From Thinopyrum elongatum (Eukaryota > Streptophyta > Magnoliopsida > Poales > Poaceae), in the NCBI GenBank assembly GCA_011799875.1, contig CM022303.1, forward strand, positions 425,128,483-425,192,482: a DNA stretch of 64,000 nt. The letters are read 5' to 3'. Made by a program: the position numbers and the translations under genes. The notes beneath the pieces are model-generated. The model worked only from the letters and a program-made list of their open reading frames with translations, had not been told where the DNA came from and did not search any database. Below, in pieces: positions 48,158 to 57,741 of the stretch. The first letter of the stretch is position 1; every line of letters starts with the position of its first letter.

Positions 48158-49321
48158 CTAGGCATAAAAACACAAATAGATCAAGGTATTGTCATCTTTG
48201 GTATGCAATCCATAAGTAGCTCTCATAATAGATTCATATGGCAATTTAATTTTCTTTCTTGGAAAGTGTTCCATGCCCTTCCTTAACAGAAATTGAAATA
48301 TAATGTTTCCTTCTTTCATATCAATAATTGCACCAATCGTTCTAAGGAAAGGTCTACCAAGAATAATAGGACATGTAGGATTGCAATCTATATCAAGAAC
48401 AATGAAATCTACAGGCACATAATTCCTATTTGCAACAATAGTAACATCATTAATCCTTCCCATAGGTTTCTTAATAGTGGAATCCGCAAGATGCAAATTT
48501 AAGGAACAATCATCAAATTCACGAAAACCTAACACATCACATAAAGTTTTTGGAATCGTGGAAACACTAGCACCCAAATCACACAAAGCATGGCACTCAT
48601 AATATTTAATCTTAATCTTAATAGTAGGTTCCCACTCTTCATAAAATTTTCTAGGAATAGAAACTTCCAATTCAAGCTTTTCTTCAAAAGATTGCATCAT
48701 AGCATCAACGATATGTTTAGTAAAAGCTTTGTTTTGATTATAAGCATGAGGAGAATTCAACATGGATTGCAACAAGGAAATACAATCTATTAAACAAAAA
48801 TTATCATAATTAAATTCCTTGAAATCCAAAAGAGTGGGTTCGTTGCTACTTAAAGTTTTGACCTCTCCAATCCCACTTTTATCAATTTTTGCATCAAGAT
48901 CTAAAAACTCCGAATCATTGGGACGCCTTTTAACTAAAGTTGACTCATCTCCAGTCCCATCTTTATCAAGATTTATATTGGAAAACAAAGATTCAATAGG
49001 AGTCACATCAATCACTTTAAGATCTTCATCATTATTTAAAGCCTCCGGTTTAGCGGCCATCTTATTTACCAAGGTAGCTTGTTTATCAGAAGTTTGGCCT
49101 ACTAAATTTTCAAGATGAGCAAACTGAGATTTCAAACCATAAAATTCCTTAGACATATCATCAAGCTCTTTATTCATGTACTCCATAAAACTTTTCTGCT
49201 CCTTAAGCTCATTTCTAAAGAAACTATTATGCTCAAATTGTAAAGACATGAAGCTCCTAACATTATTTTCAATTTCTTCCAACCTCCTAAAGTGAGGATC
49301 AACGTTCTTTGGTTGGGCCAT
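48158..49321 (-). CDS. Shortened Gag-protease protein of the Athila-type element
   Basis: An intact 387-codon frame starts MAQPKNVDPHFRRLEE at 49321. The same frame extends upstream to 49501 with a hydrophobic stretch that is probably untranslated leader. The N-terminal ~130 residues are coiled coil (HNSFFRNELKEQKSFMEYMN). A linker with DGTGDESTLVKRRPNDSEF follows. The C-terminal third is a retropepsin-like domain with ALCDLGASVSTIPKTL as the catalytic DLGAS motif and CPIILGRPFLRTIGAIID as the second-half motif. The usual long Gag core and the CCHC finger are missing, so this looks like a deletion that fused the Gag head to the protease. This open frame is in much better condition than the outer element's gag. 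Confidence 0.8.
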   Translation of the reverse strand: MAQPKNVDPHFRRLEEIENNVRSFMSLQFEHNSFFRNELKEQKSFMEYMNKELDDMSKEFYGLKSQFAHLENLVGQTSDKQATLVNKMAAKPEALNNDEDLKVIDVTPIESLFSNINLDKDGTGDESTLVKRRPNDSEFLDLDAKIDKSGIGEVKTLSSNEPTLLDFKEFNYDNFCLIDCISLLQSMLNSPHAYNQNKAFTKHIVDAMMQSFEEKLELEVSIPRKFYEEWEPTIKIKIKYYECHALCDLGASVSTIPKTLCDVLGFREFDDCSLNLHLADSTIKKPMGRINDVTIVANRNYVPVDFIVLDIDCNPTCPIILGRPFLRTIGAIIDMKEGNIIFQFLLRKGMEHFPRKKIKLPYESIMRATYGLHTKDDNTLIYLCFYA

Positions 49322-49550
49322 TAAGGCAAACAGACACACCAACACACGGGCACACAAAAAAGCAAACAAAAAAGATGAACGGAAGAAGGGCGAATAAAAA
49401 GGCAAATCGAAGGGCGAATAAAATAGGCGAATCTTTTCGAAAATCATTTTAGAAGTGGGGGAGAGGAAAATGAGAGGCAAATGGCAAATAATGTAATGCA
49501 AGAGATGAGAGTTTTATGATGGGTACTTGGTATGTGTTGACTTGGCGTAG

Positions 49551-49571
49551 ATCTCCCCGGCAACGGCGCCA
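49551..49571 (-). other. Primer-binding site of the Athila-type element
   Basis: The minus strand reads TGGCGCCGTTGCCGGGGAGA, starting 11 bases inside the LTR edge. It fits complementarity to a plant tRNA-Asp 3' end as I remember it. Confidence 0.75.
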
Positions 49572-49582
49572 GAAATTCTTCC

Positions 49583-51250
49583 TGCTACTTCTTGAGCTTG
49601 CTTTGGTTTTTCCCTTGAAGAGGAAAGGGTGATGCAGCAAAGTAGAGATAAGCATTTCCCTCATTTAGACAACCAAGGTATCAATCCAGTAGGAGACAAC
49701 GCACAAATCACCTAGCACCTGCACAAACAATCAAACAACTTGCACCCAATGCGATAAAGGGGTCGTCAATCCATTCACGGTTACTTGCAAAAGTGAGATC
49801 TGATAGAGATAGGTAAAACTAAACAAAAGATAAAGTAAATATTATTCGGTTTTTTGGTTTATAGATCTAAAAATAAAAGATTACAAAATAGTAGATCGGA
49901 GAGTACTATGATGGAAAATAGTAGATCGGAAACTTATAAGATGGAAAATAGTAGATCGGAAACTTATATGATGGAAAATAGTAGATCGGAAACTTATATG
50001 ATGGAAAATAGACCTGGGGGCCATAGATTTCACTAGAGGCTTCTCTCAAGATAGCAAATAGTATGGTGGGTGAACAAATTATTGTCGAGCAATTGATAGA
50101 AAAGCGCAAAGTTATGACGATATCCAAGGCAATGATTATGAAATATAGGCATCACGTCCGTGTCAAGTTGACCGAAACGATTTTCCATCTACTACTATTA
50201 CTCCACACATCGACCGACTCCTGCCTGCATCTAGAGTATTAAGTTCATGAAGAATAGAGTAACACATTAAGTAAGATGACATGATGCAGAGGAATAAACT
50301 CAAGCAATATGATGTACACCCCATCTTTTTATCCTCGATGGCAACGATACAATACGTGCCTTGCTGCCCCTACTGTCACTGGGAAAGGACACCGCAAGAT
50401 TGAACCCAAAGCTAAGCACTTCTCCCATTGCAAGAAAAACCAATCTAGTTGGCCAAACCAAACCGATAATTCGAAGAGAATTACAAAGATATCAAATCAT
50501 GCATATAAGAGTTTAGAGAAGATTCAAATAATATTCATAGATAAGCTGATCATAAATCCACAATTCATCGGATCTCGACAAACACACTGCAAAAGAACAT
50601 TACATCGGATAGATCTCCAAGAACAACGAGGAGAACATGGTATTGAGAATCAAAGAGAGAGAAGAAGCCATCTAGCTACTAGCTATGGACCCGTAGGTCT
50701 GAGGTAAACTACTCACGCTTCTTCGGAAGGGCAATAGAGTTGATGTAGAAGCCCTCCGTGATCGAATACCCCTCCGGCAGGGTGGCGAAAAAAGGTCCCT
50801 AGATGGGATCTCATGGGTACAGAAGGTTGCGGCGGTGGAAAATTCTTTTCCTGGATGCTTCTGGTGGTTTGGGAACATATGTGAATATATAGGCGAAAGA
50901 ATTAGGTCAGGAGAGTCACGGGGGGCCCACATGGCAGGGGGCGCGCCCTACCCCCCTGGGCGCACCCTCCACCCTTGTGGCCGCCTCGTGGCTCCTCCGA
51001 CTTCATCTCCAAGTCTCCTGGGTGTCTTTTGGTCCAAGAAAAATCATCGCAAAGGTTTTATTCCGTTTGGTATTCCTTTCCCACGAAGCTAAAAAACAAG
51101 GAAAAAATAGAAACTGGCCCTGGGCTCTAGGTTAATAGGTTAGTCCCAAATATAATATAAAATAGCATATTAATGCATATAAAACATCCAAAACAGATAG
51201 TATAATAGCATGGAACAATCAAAAATTATAGATACGTTGGAGACGTATCA
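49583..51250 (-). repeat. 5' LTR of the Athila-type element
   Basis: 1668 bases, colinear with 43556-45233. It has the same four-copy 30-base minisatellite (49905-50010), so that repeat predates the insertion. Confidence 0.88.
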
Positions 51251-51868
51251 GCCGACACTGGGGCAGCATTCTAGGCGTTCGCCGTCCTCCCCGAAGACCT
51301 TAATGAAGAGAGTCGATGCCCCGTCAAACTCGAAGTGGAGGGCGTGCCTTCCCCCTGGGTTGCACGTGCGGGCGATCTCTCCCCATCCCCGAGTCATGAA
51401 GACGTCGCCAGGAGAGGTGGCCTCAACCTCTGCCGACGAAGCTTGGCCGCAGCAGCCGTCATGTTGCAGCCACAACTCGACGGGCCCCCTCGGCGGTATC
51501 TCCCCCGCAAATGACTGCGGGAGCCAAATCCATGTGCGAGGCAGCATTACCGCCCACACCACAAACTCGCGGGCTGTGCCGCTGGCATGTGCTTTCAGGC
51601 GAGGTGGTCGTGTGGCTGTCGATTGCCCTTCTCCCCGGCTTCGTCCATCGCGGCCCTCGCAGCTGCTTCCGAGGTCGAGGCTCTGTGTGCGAATGCTTGC
51701 ACCGACGGGGAAACCCGGTGGAGCACGTTCACACCAGGTTTGGGCAGCCGTGGGCGAGGGGGAGATCCTGCGCGGGCGGCTACGCCTCTTCTTCAGCGGG
51801 AGCAGGGCCGGCCCCTCCTTTGGGGCCTTCCCTTTCTCCGCAGCGGAAAACCTCCTTGTTGGCGCCAT
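51251..51868 (-). pseudogene. Antisense gene of the outer Gypsy element, upstream part with its own promoter
   Basis: A minus-strand ATG at 51868 starts MAPTRRFSAAEKGKAPK, and the frame stays open to the border of the Athila-type insertion, where the LTR supplies a TGA. About 95 bases upstream, at 51961-51969, the minus strand has CTATAAGAG, a good TATA box. The protein has a basic head (KKRRSRPRR), a central part with EFVVWAVMLPRTWIWLPQSF and PVELWLQHDGCCG, and LHFEFDGASTLFIKVFGEDG near the break. Extra genes antisense to gag-pol between pol and the 3' LTR are known in several Tat-clade elements, and position and strand fit that pattern. The function of such genes is not established. Here the gene is cut by the nested insertion. 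Confidence 0.6.
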
Positions 51869-52210
51869 GGCGTTTTCGACGAAACGACGGCGCGGCGGAG
51901 ATGAAGAAGAAACAAGAAGCAGGGAGATGAAGATGGACCGGGGGCTCCGTTTCCCTCGCCCTCTTATAGGCGGATGAAGGCTAACCGGCGCCCTCCACGA
52001 TCCAAGCAATGATGGCCCTGCTGCATGCACCAGGCAGTTGTTAAGTTGAAGCAGTTGCTGAGGCAGCGTGGGGAAGTGGAGGAGCCCGCGTCCCGCCGAT
52101 CACCACACGCCAATCTAACCCGCAGGTGGTTGGGGCCCGCGGCGCTTCGCGCTTGCCCTTTGGCTTCGCCTCGAAGCCAAGCCCGGGCGCGCCTTGGGCC
52201 CGGGGGCTAC

Positions 52211-53082
52211 TGTCAGCGTTCTGGGAACCAGGGTACCAAGACCTGCCTGCATGCGGCCCACGACGTGGCTCCCTCAGCGGCCCGGTGCGGCCCATCAACT
52301 AGAATATCAAGGCAAGACCCTCGCGAGGGCCCCTTGGTCTCGCGAGGCGAACGACACCAAGACCTCCGGAGGAGCGGCCTCCTTTGGCTGCCTCCTGACG
52401 AGCGGAGATTTCTATGCAGGCATCCAACATCGTGAGGTTGCGATGACGCAAGCCGTGAAGATCAAGGCCAGGCGGGCGCCAGCGGGTGTAGAAGGCACAG
52501 TTTCCCCTTTGGTGCTAAGGAAGCAAGGACATGCGCGGGTTCCCGAGGAATCTGCTAAAGGTTTCCATTCCGGTGCAATGAGACCAAGACCATGGGCGCG
52601 GCAGGGCGGATGTCATCGCCGAGCCCATCGCTGCGTCACGACCAGAAGCTTTGCGGGCGAAGACCACCTTTCATCAGGATAAGATGTACTACTTGTCCCC
52701 TTTCAAATTGGCCATTGTGGGATCCCTTCCCGCCTATGATTTGGGGAAGAGGACCGAGGCCACTATAAGTATAGACTAGCCACCACCGTAGAACAGGTCG
52801 ACTCATTCTCACCCTCGAGCCCTCGCGAGGCAGCTCAATCCCTGTACTAGTTCATCCACAAACCTCCTCGTGAGGCCAATCCACCACAAAGCAGGAGTAG
52901 GGTATTACACCGCAAGGTTGTCCGAACCAGGGTAAACTGCGGTGTTCATCGTCTTCCCCGCTCGCGCGAATCTGGCAAGGTTAGGCTGTAGGGCGACGAG
53001 TTGGTGAGCTCAGGAGGTTGATATCTTCACACATGCCCCAGAGTTCGAACCTTCTTGGGTCTGCGGAGCCCTGAATCCGATA
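52211..53082 (+). repeat. 3' LTR of the outer Gypsy element
   Basis: 872 bases from TGTCAGCG to GAATCCGATA, preceded by the purine-rich GGGCCCGGGGGCTAC tract. It holds the uninterrupted CACTA target site at about 52832. The terminal dinucleotide is TA instead of CA. Confidence 0.92.
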
Positions 53083-53208
53083 AATGCTAGCTGTAGGAAA
53101 TGCAAGATTTTAGCTCTCATGTCTTTGAAGAGAGTATAGTAGCCTCGGTAACTTGTGTTATGGATATTGCAAGTAATCCCTCTGCTCTCATGCCTTTGAA
53201 GACATGTT

Positions 53209-53303
53209 CTAGTGTCTTTGATCACTCATTTCTATGCGTATATGTAGTCTTATATGGAGTAAAATATCAAAAATCATCTTATATTTCTGAACGGAGGTAG
53301 TAA
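53209..53303. repeat. Stowaway-like MITE fragment
   Basis: The right end reads TCTTATATTTCTGAACGGAGGTAGTA, close to the usual Stowaway terminus with its TA target. No intact left terminus was found. It lies in the intron of the interrupted gene. Confidence 0.4.
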
Positions 53304-53331
53304 TAAAATATTTGGTTTCTGTTTTAATTAG

Positions 53332-53718
53332 AACCAGGTCCGCGGTGGAGATGAAGTTCTCAAAGTCATGCTGTGTGAACTAGAAGACCTGAGGATGAGT
53401 TCTACTACTAAACTATCCAGCTACTGTGTCCTTGTCGTCACGTGTCGTGAGCATGTGTTTTCCAGTAACATTGTTGTCAGGCGTGTTCTCGAGGGTGTAC
53501 TTCACCACAACAATTTCCTAGTTGTGCCTTTGATTACAAAGGGTGTGGTTCTTGTAAAGCTTCCCGACAAATCTGATGCGGACTGTCTTCATCGTCATGT
53601 TTATGAGTGGAAAGACCACTCTGTTAGGTTCTCCAAGGTTGACGAGATGGCGATGGTGCCGGTAGACATCTCTCACGAAGTCCATGGCCTAGTCAGTTAT
53701 GTGGGGTACATCCTGTAG
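53332..53718 (+). CDS. Second exon of the interrupted gene, unknown domain
   Basis: After a TTTTAATTAG acceptor the frame opens in phase 0, matching the donor phase at 6506. It reads NQVRGGDEVLKVMLCELEDL, then VLVVTCREHVFSSNIVVRRV, then GVVLVKLPDKSDADCLHRHV and VRFSKVDEMAMVPVD, to a TAG at 53716-53718. The alternation of hydrophobic strands suggests a small beta-rich fold, loosely like plant DUF4283-type regions, but I am not sure. Two donors lie before the stop: GTAAAG after GVVL (phase 0) and GTACAT before the last four codons (phase 2). Splicing from the first would keep the frame of the following B3-like exon; the second would not. It could instead be the last exon of its own gene. Confidence 0.5.
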   Translation, partial: NQVRGGDEVLKVMLCELEDLRMSSTTKLSSYCVLVVTCREHVFSSNIVVRRVLEGVLHHNNFLVVPLITKGVVLVKLPDKSDADCLHRHVYEWKDHSVRFSKVDEMAMVPVDISHEVHGLVSYVGYIL

Positions 53719-53983
53719 GTCGGTGGCAAGAAATAGTCTACAGAGTTTAATTAGTGCAACTTTGCTTGTCTGTAGTAAGTACTATTGTTCAGTACTTGAT
53801 TTGTGTGTGTGAACCCTGTATTGTTTAGTACTGCCGCTTTTGTTGTGTGGTGAGTCCTGAGAACAATCTATGTTAATGTCTATCACTCAATTCAGTCTGT
53901 ATATTTTGAAGTATCCAGATCTTCTTTTTTGTGAGGATGGTTTATCAATTATGGTTACACTCCAATATCTGTATGCATTGCAG

Positions 53984-55362
53984 GGTTTATCGGACCCACC
54001 AGGATTTCCAGTCCCATGGATATTCGGTCCATACGATTTTTCACGACCTTTGGACTGTCCTGCTTGTGGGAGTAAGCGGGGGCCCTGCATGCCACCCGTA
54101 ATTGGACGATCAACCTTCAATTTAGAACTTGAACATAGTGATTTCCTGGTAAGGATTCACTCGTGTCACATCAAGTGAATCTTATTGATTTACTGTCTAA
54201 ATCTTATTGATTTACTGTCATGTTTTCTTACTTTTGCTGCAATTTTACGATGCAGGTTTTGCCATGTGACATTCGTTACAGAATAAACCGTTTGGTTTGC
54301 TCTATGATGGTTATTTTTGCAGGTTTCACTTCTTATATCGTGTCAGTAACGAAGGCACTGTCCATCACTTATATTATTGGACACAATTGGATCAATCTGT
54401 TGTCTGAGTACAATCTGAAGCCCTATGATGAACTGCAGTTTGGTTTAAAAAACACACCACAATTAGTCCTTCTCGCGTTTAAAAGAAGTGAAGAAAAAGA
54501 CTGGATCAAGGTCACGGAGCCTAGTGAAGTTAGAAAGCTGAAGTTTGAAATCATAGCAGACCAGAGACGATCGCTGCTGTCTCGCACATCGGTACCACCT
54601 TCAGCATCGGATCAAGCACCGGCACCTTCTCCGACGACACTGGCTCTAGCACTGACAGCGGCAGCAGCTCAGTCTAATCCACCAGAGGATTGGGCACCGA
54701 CCGTGTCAGCAGATCAGGCTGATCTACCGGAGGATCAGGAACCGACACGGGCACCTGCTCCGACACCGGCACCAGCTCCATAAGGAGCACCATATCCGGC
54801 AGCAGCTGTGGCACTACCAGTCGCACTAGCACGGGCACCAGCAACGGTTCCGGCACCTGCACCAACACTTGAAGTTGCACTTGCATCTGCTCCGGCCCGT
54901 GCAACGGCAACGGAACTAGCACTTGCACTGGCAACAGACTGGGCTGCAGTTCGCACTGCATACACCAAAGTTCTTACAAAAACAGACATCTCCACCTTGT
55001 TGGTAAGCATTGGCAGCCCAAGTGCTTCGTTCTTTTTTCTTTCCATGTTGTTTCACATGATTCACTGTGTTGATCTAACTGTTTGTGTATGTCTTCTTGT
55101 TTGCAAACAAAGAATTCCTAGAGCAACGAGGGAGTCGTTAAATAATCCGGGCGACCGTGGCCAAGTTTCTCTTACCATGCGCAGCCTTGGTGTGAATGAA
55201 CCTGCTCAATATACCGTAAGTACAAAGGATGGTCGCATGATGATTGATGCTAAAGGATGGTCAAGGTTCAAAACTCTATCAAATCTTGCAGTAGGGGATG
55301 ATGTCAAAATCGAACTTTCTCGGCAAGGAGAGCTGGTCCAAATAAACTTTGAAATTCTTTAG
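53984..55362 (+). pseudogene. B3-like domain protein exons, interrupted by a stop
   Basis: Exon 53984-54148 follows a GCATTGCAG acceptor (GLSDPPGFPVPWIFGPYDFS, then CPACGSKRGPCMPP) and has a GTAAGG donor. Exon 54256-55002 continues in phase 0. FNLELEHSDFL plus VLPCDIRYRINRLV, followed by SVTKALSITYIIGHNWINLL and YNLKPYDELQFGL, fits a B3 DNA-binding fold of about 95 residues. A Pro/Ala-rich linker follows, with a TAA at 54781-54783 inside it and the same Ala/Pro composition continuing beyond. After an intron-like stretch (55003-55112) the last part has YTVSTKDGRMMIDAKGWSRF and NLAVGDDVKIELSRQGE, a second B3-like half-domain, ending at 55362. The acceptor before 55113 is one base out of frame, a possible second break. 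This is probably the 3' part of the gene starting at 6339. Confidence 0.6.
54595..54960 (+). repeat. Low-complexity Ala/Pro-coding tract
   Basis: Irregular GCACC(G/A)GC and GCTCC(G/A)AC words encode runs such as APAPTPAPAP and ALALA. It links the two B3-like parts and is a likely site of slippage mutations. Confidence 0.6.
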
Positions 55363-56217
55363 TAGCAGCACGCAACTGCCGAACTAATCTATCCTCCGAG
55401 AGCTTTTGATGTAATATGGCATGGTGAAACAAGTGTCTTGTGTGTATAAGTAGTACGACAGTATTATATTTATCATGTAGGATATCGTGAAAGAATTGCA
55501 ACTCTGATTGCTGGTTAGGAACTGTCGTTCGATTTCATTCTAACAGCTGCCGTGCTTTATTTAATTTTCTGTATTTGCCTTGCGACAGCATCTAAAACTA
55601 GCAATGTACCGATCGCTTGCAATATGAAATGCGCTGAGTTAGAACACATGGCCCCCCAAACATGCAGGCCCACCGGCCTGTGGCCCAAAGTCCAGAACCG
55701 TCAGCCTATCTGAGTTATATTCACATCTGAACCCTCATATTATGTTATATATATTCCCCTTGATTTTTCTTATGTATAAAGTTATGTGATACTAGTTACT
55801 CCTGCCTTTCTACTTCCTTTCGCCGATATGTGGGGCATCCAGTTACTCTTGCGGTAGGGGATATAAAAGATTTTTATATTTCTTTACAGAGGGAGTATCT
55901 CTCTATCGAAAATATATTTATGTGTAACTAGTTACTCCTGCCTTTCTACTTCCTTTCGCTGATATGCGGGGCATCCGGCAACGGGGTCCATGTTCCATGC
56001 ACCAAATTAGAGTGCCCAACTGCACGGTAGACTCACCCCGGTCGTAGCGCCGCAGTAATGCCCAATGAGCCATCAAATCACAAAAACCCCCACCTTTCCA
56101 GCAGTAGCAGTAAGCTGGACAGACGAAGCAGCAATATTTCACTAGGCCTGAATCCCTTTCTCCCTTGTCTGCTTGTTCAGAGAAAACCTCCTCTCGGCGA
56201 TTGGGTAGGGTTTTCTC
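55363..56217 (+). promoter_or_regulatory. Intergenic region with a 49-bp direct repeat and shared upstream block, copy 3
   Basis: 55792-55840 and 55928-55976 are near-identical (CTAGTTACTCCTGCCTTTCT... to GGGGCATCC), separated by an AT-rich stretch with a Stowaway-like GAGGGAGTA end. 55945-56150 is the copy of the block found at 5880-6070, with GCAGTAATGCCCAATGAGCC and ATCAAATCACAAAAACCCCC. The ATG of the next gene follows at 56218. Confidence 0.55.
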
Positions 56218-57741
56218 ATGGAGAACCAGGTACGAATTCTTCATCCATCCTCGATAAATCCTAGTCCCTTGGTCGCGGGTAATCCTAGGATGGCAGCCGC
56301 CGCCGTTGATGCATTTTTCTTCCTACTGAATCTAGTGTGTTTCATTTGCAGTGCCTGAAGTGCGAGGACCCTACAGGTTTCTGCGCCCTCGGAGAGACGC
56401 CAAACTTGTTCCTTCTCATCCTAACACAGGATTTTAAAACACGCACAGTATGTTCCTAGAATCCTCTTTTCTATCCGGGAGGGTGGGGGTTTTTGAACAT
56501 GCTGTCGACTAATTTGGAAATTTGGATTTCTATATTTGGATAAAAGGTACTAGTACCATGGTCAACACTGATGTGAAATAGGAAATTATTTCTAGAGTTG
56601 GATAGCGAATACATTGTGTTCTCATATTATTTTTCCTGCAGTGCATTCCTTGCTCTGCCAGAACACATGTACTCAAGATGGTCGGCCTTTCCATAACGGA
56701 ATACACCAGTTTAATGGTCACATTGAAGACAAGCCATGGATATAAGTTCCGAGTTGGGTTCATGAACCAAGAAGATCGCTGCTTTTTTATGGCCGAACTT
56801 GGATAAACTTTCTCAAGTGTTACGGACTGAAAATTGGCGCATGAATGTTTATGGAAATAGCAGAACCTGGTCTCATCTTCACTGTGATCTTCCACCCCGA
56901 CGTCGTTCCAGTAGTTCATCCATGTTGGTTTTGTATCTGGTTCTTGCATGTTGCCTCGATTACTTTTAATCCACCTATTCTGTCTAACTAATCACAATTT
57001 GACTTTAGAAGTAGCAACGATTTGTGATTCCCTTCTCTCACGAAGATGCCACTTCTAACTAATATTTCTTATAATTGGTGGCACGTGTAGGTTATTTCAA
57101 AGTTAAGCACACTAATCGGTTGTTATTCTATAAGAACTCGACTGTTACTGATGGCACTGAAGTTGACTGGGACGACATCCACCAGTTCCTACACTTTATT
57201 GATCGTCTTGAGGTCCTTGTGGGGCATTTCAATGGTGGAAGGCCAAGTGGGATATGTGTGCCACTGGTGCACACTTTGAACAGGTCCAACTGTGTCAAGA
57301 AACTTATGGTACGAGCTGTTTTCTATTATATATGTTGTTCATAAACTCTTGCTTATACACAGTTTTACAACTGTGATCTTCTTGAAACAGAAACTGCCCA
57401 GTTCTATTGTTCCTATACAGATGCCTGACCATGGTCGGGTTAGACTTGCGCTTGGTCACAACATGATGTTTATGTCAACCTACTCCATTTCCCTTGGAGG
57501 TGAAAAGATACTTATTCATGGGTGGTCTCAAATAATGAAGGCCCGTCCATCTTGTAGAATAGGACAGAAGGTTATGCTCATGGTTTTCCATGGCTCTAAA
57601 GCGAATATCCTATTTATTGACCACATTGTGAGATGTAGCCGCTTTCAGAAGGTTGTGGATGCGTGGGGTGGCACCTGGGCCTTGTCTTGGGGCTTGGTGG
57701 CCTCACCCTTGGTTAACTGTAGGCAAAGTAGCACTGTTTGA
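56218..57741 (+). pseudogene. Tandem B3-like domain gene, second copy
   Basis: Exon 1 is 56218-56229 (MENQ, GTACGA donor). Exon 2 is 56352-56447 (CLKCEDPTGFCALGETPNLF, GTATGT donor). Exon 3 starts at 56642 after TTCCTGCAG; all are in phase 0. LLILTQDFKTRT plus CIPCSARTHV and LMVTLKTSHGYKFRVGFMNQ form an N-terminal B3 fold. The closing TWINFLKCYGLKIG is present only in another frame, so a one-base shift near 56795 leads to a TAA at 56804-56806. Later exons lie at about 57091-57308 (RLLFYKNSTVTDGTEVDWDD, GTACGA donor) and 57391-57741. The last holds LPSSIVPIQMPDHGRVRLAL and GGEKILIHGWSQIMKA with RIGQKVMLMVF, a second B3-like part matching the end of the gene to the left. The two are tandem paralogues. 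B3 proteins are plant transcription factors acting in the nucleus; DNA binding here is untested. Confidence 0.65.

Larger units (their letters stand above)
43556..51250 (-). mobile_element. Athila-type Gypsy LTR retrotransposon (Sabrina/Fatima-like), non-autonomous
   Basis: This 7695-bp minus-strand insertion has LTRs at 43556-45233 (3') and 49583-51250 (5'), each starting TGATACGTCTCC on the minus strand, and a GCCGA duplication. The primer site lies at 49551-49571, a polypurine AAGCTTGGGGATGC abuts the 3' LTR, and one frame for Gag and protease spans 48158-49321. The internal region is only about 4.3 kb. It has no RT, RNase H or integrase, so mobility depended on a related autonomous element. 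The LTRs differ by many point changes and an 11-base indel, pointing to an old insertion. The name Sabrina/Fatima-like is from memory of wheat LTR sequences and is unconfirmed. Confidence 0.9.
6747..53082 (+). mobile_element. Outer LTR retrotransposon, Gypsy Tat/Retand-like, non-autonomous and split by two nested insertions
   Basis: The outer element is bounded by AATGC duplications and has two LTRs, each exactly 872 bp once the nested CACTA is removed from the 5' copy. Its own sequence is 6747-7375, 38645-43555 and 51256-53082, about 7.4 kb. Order on the plus strand: 5' LTR, primer site at 38890, broken gag, zinc-knuckle-like motif, retropepsin, short RT remnant, long noncoding region, antisense gene, purine-rich GGGCCCGGGGGCTAC tract, 3' LTR. 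The 3' LTR ends TA rather than CA, a single C-to-T change. By eye the LTRs differ at roughly one base in 15-20, so the insertion is not recent. Most of RT and all of RNase H and integrase are missing. The clade call rests on the protease, the zinc-knuckle style and the antisense gene. I give no family name. Confidence 0.9.
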
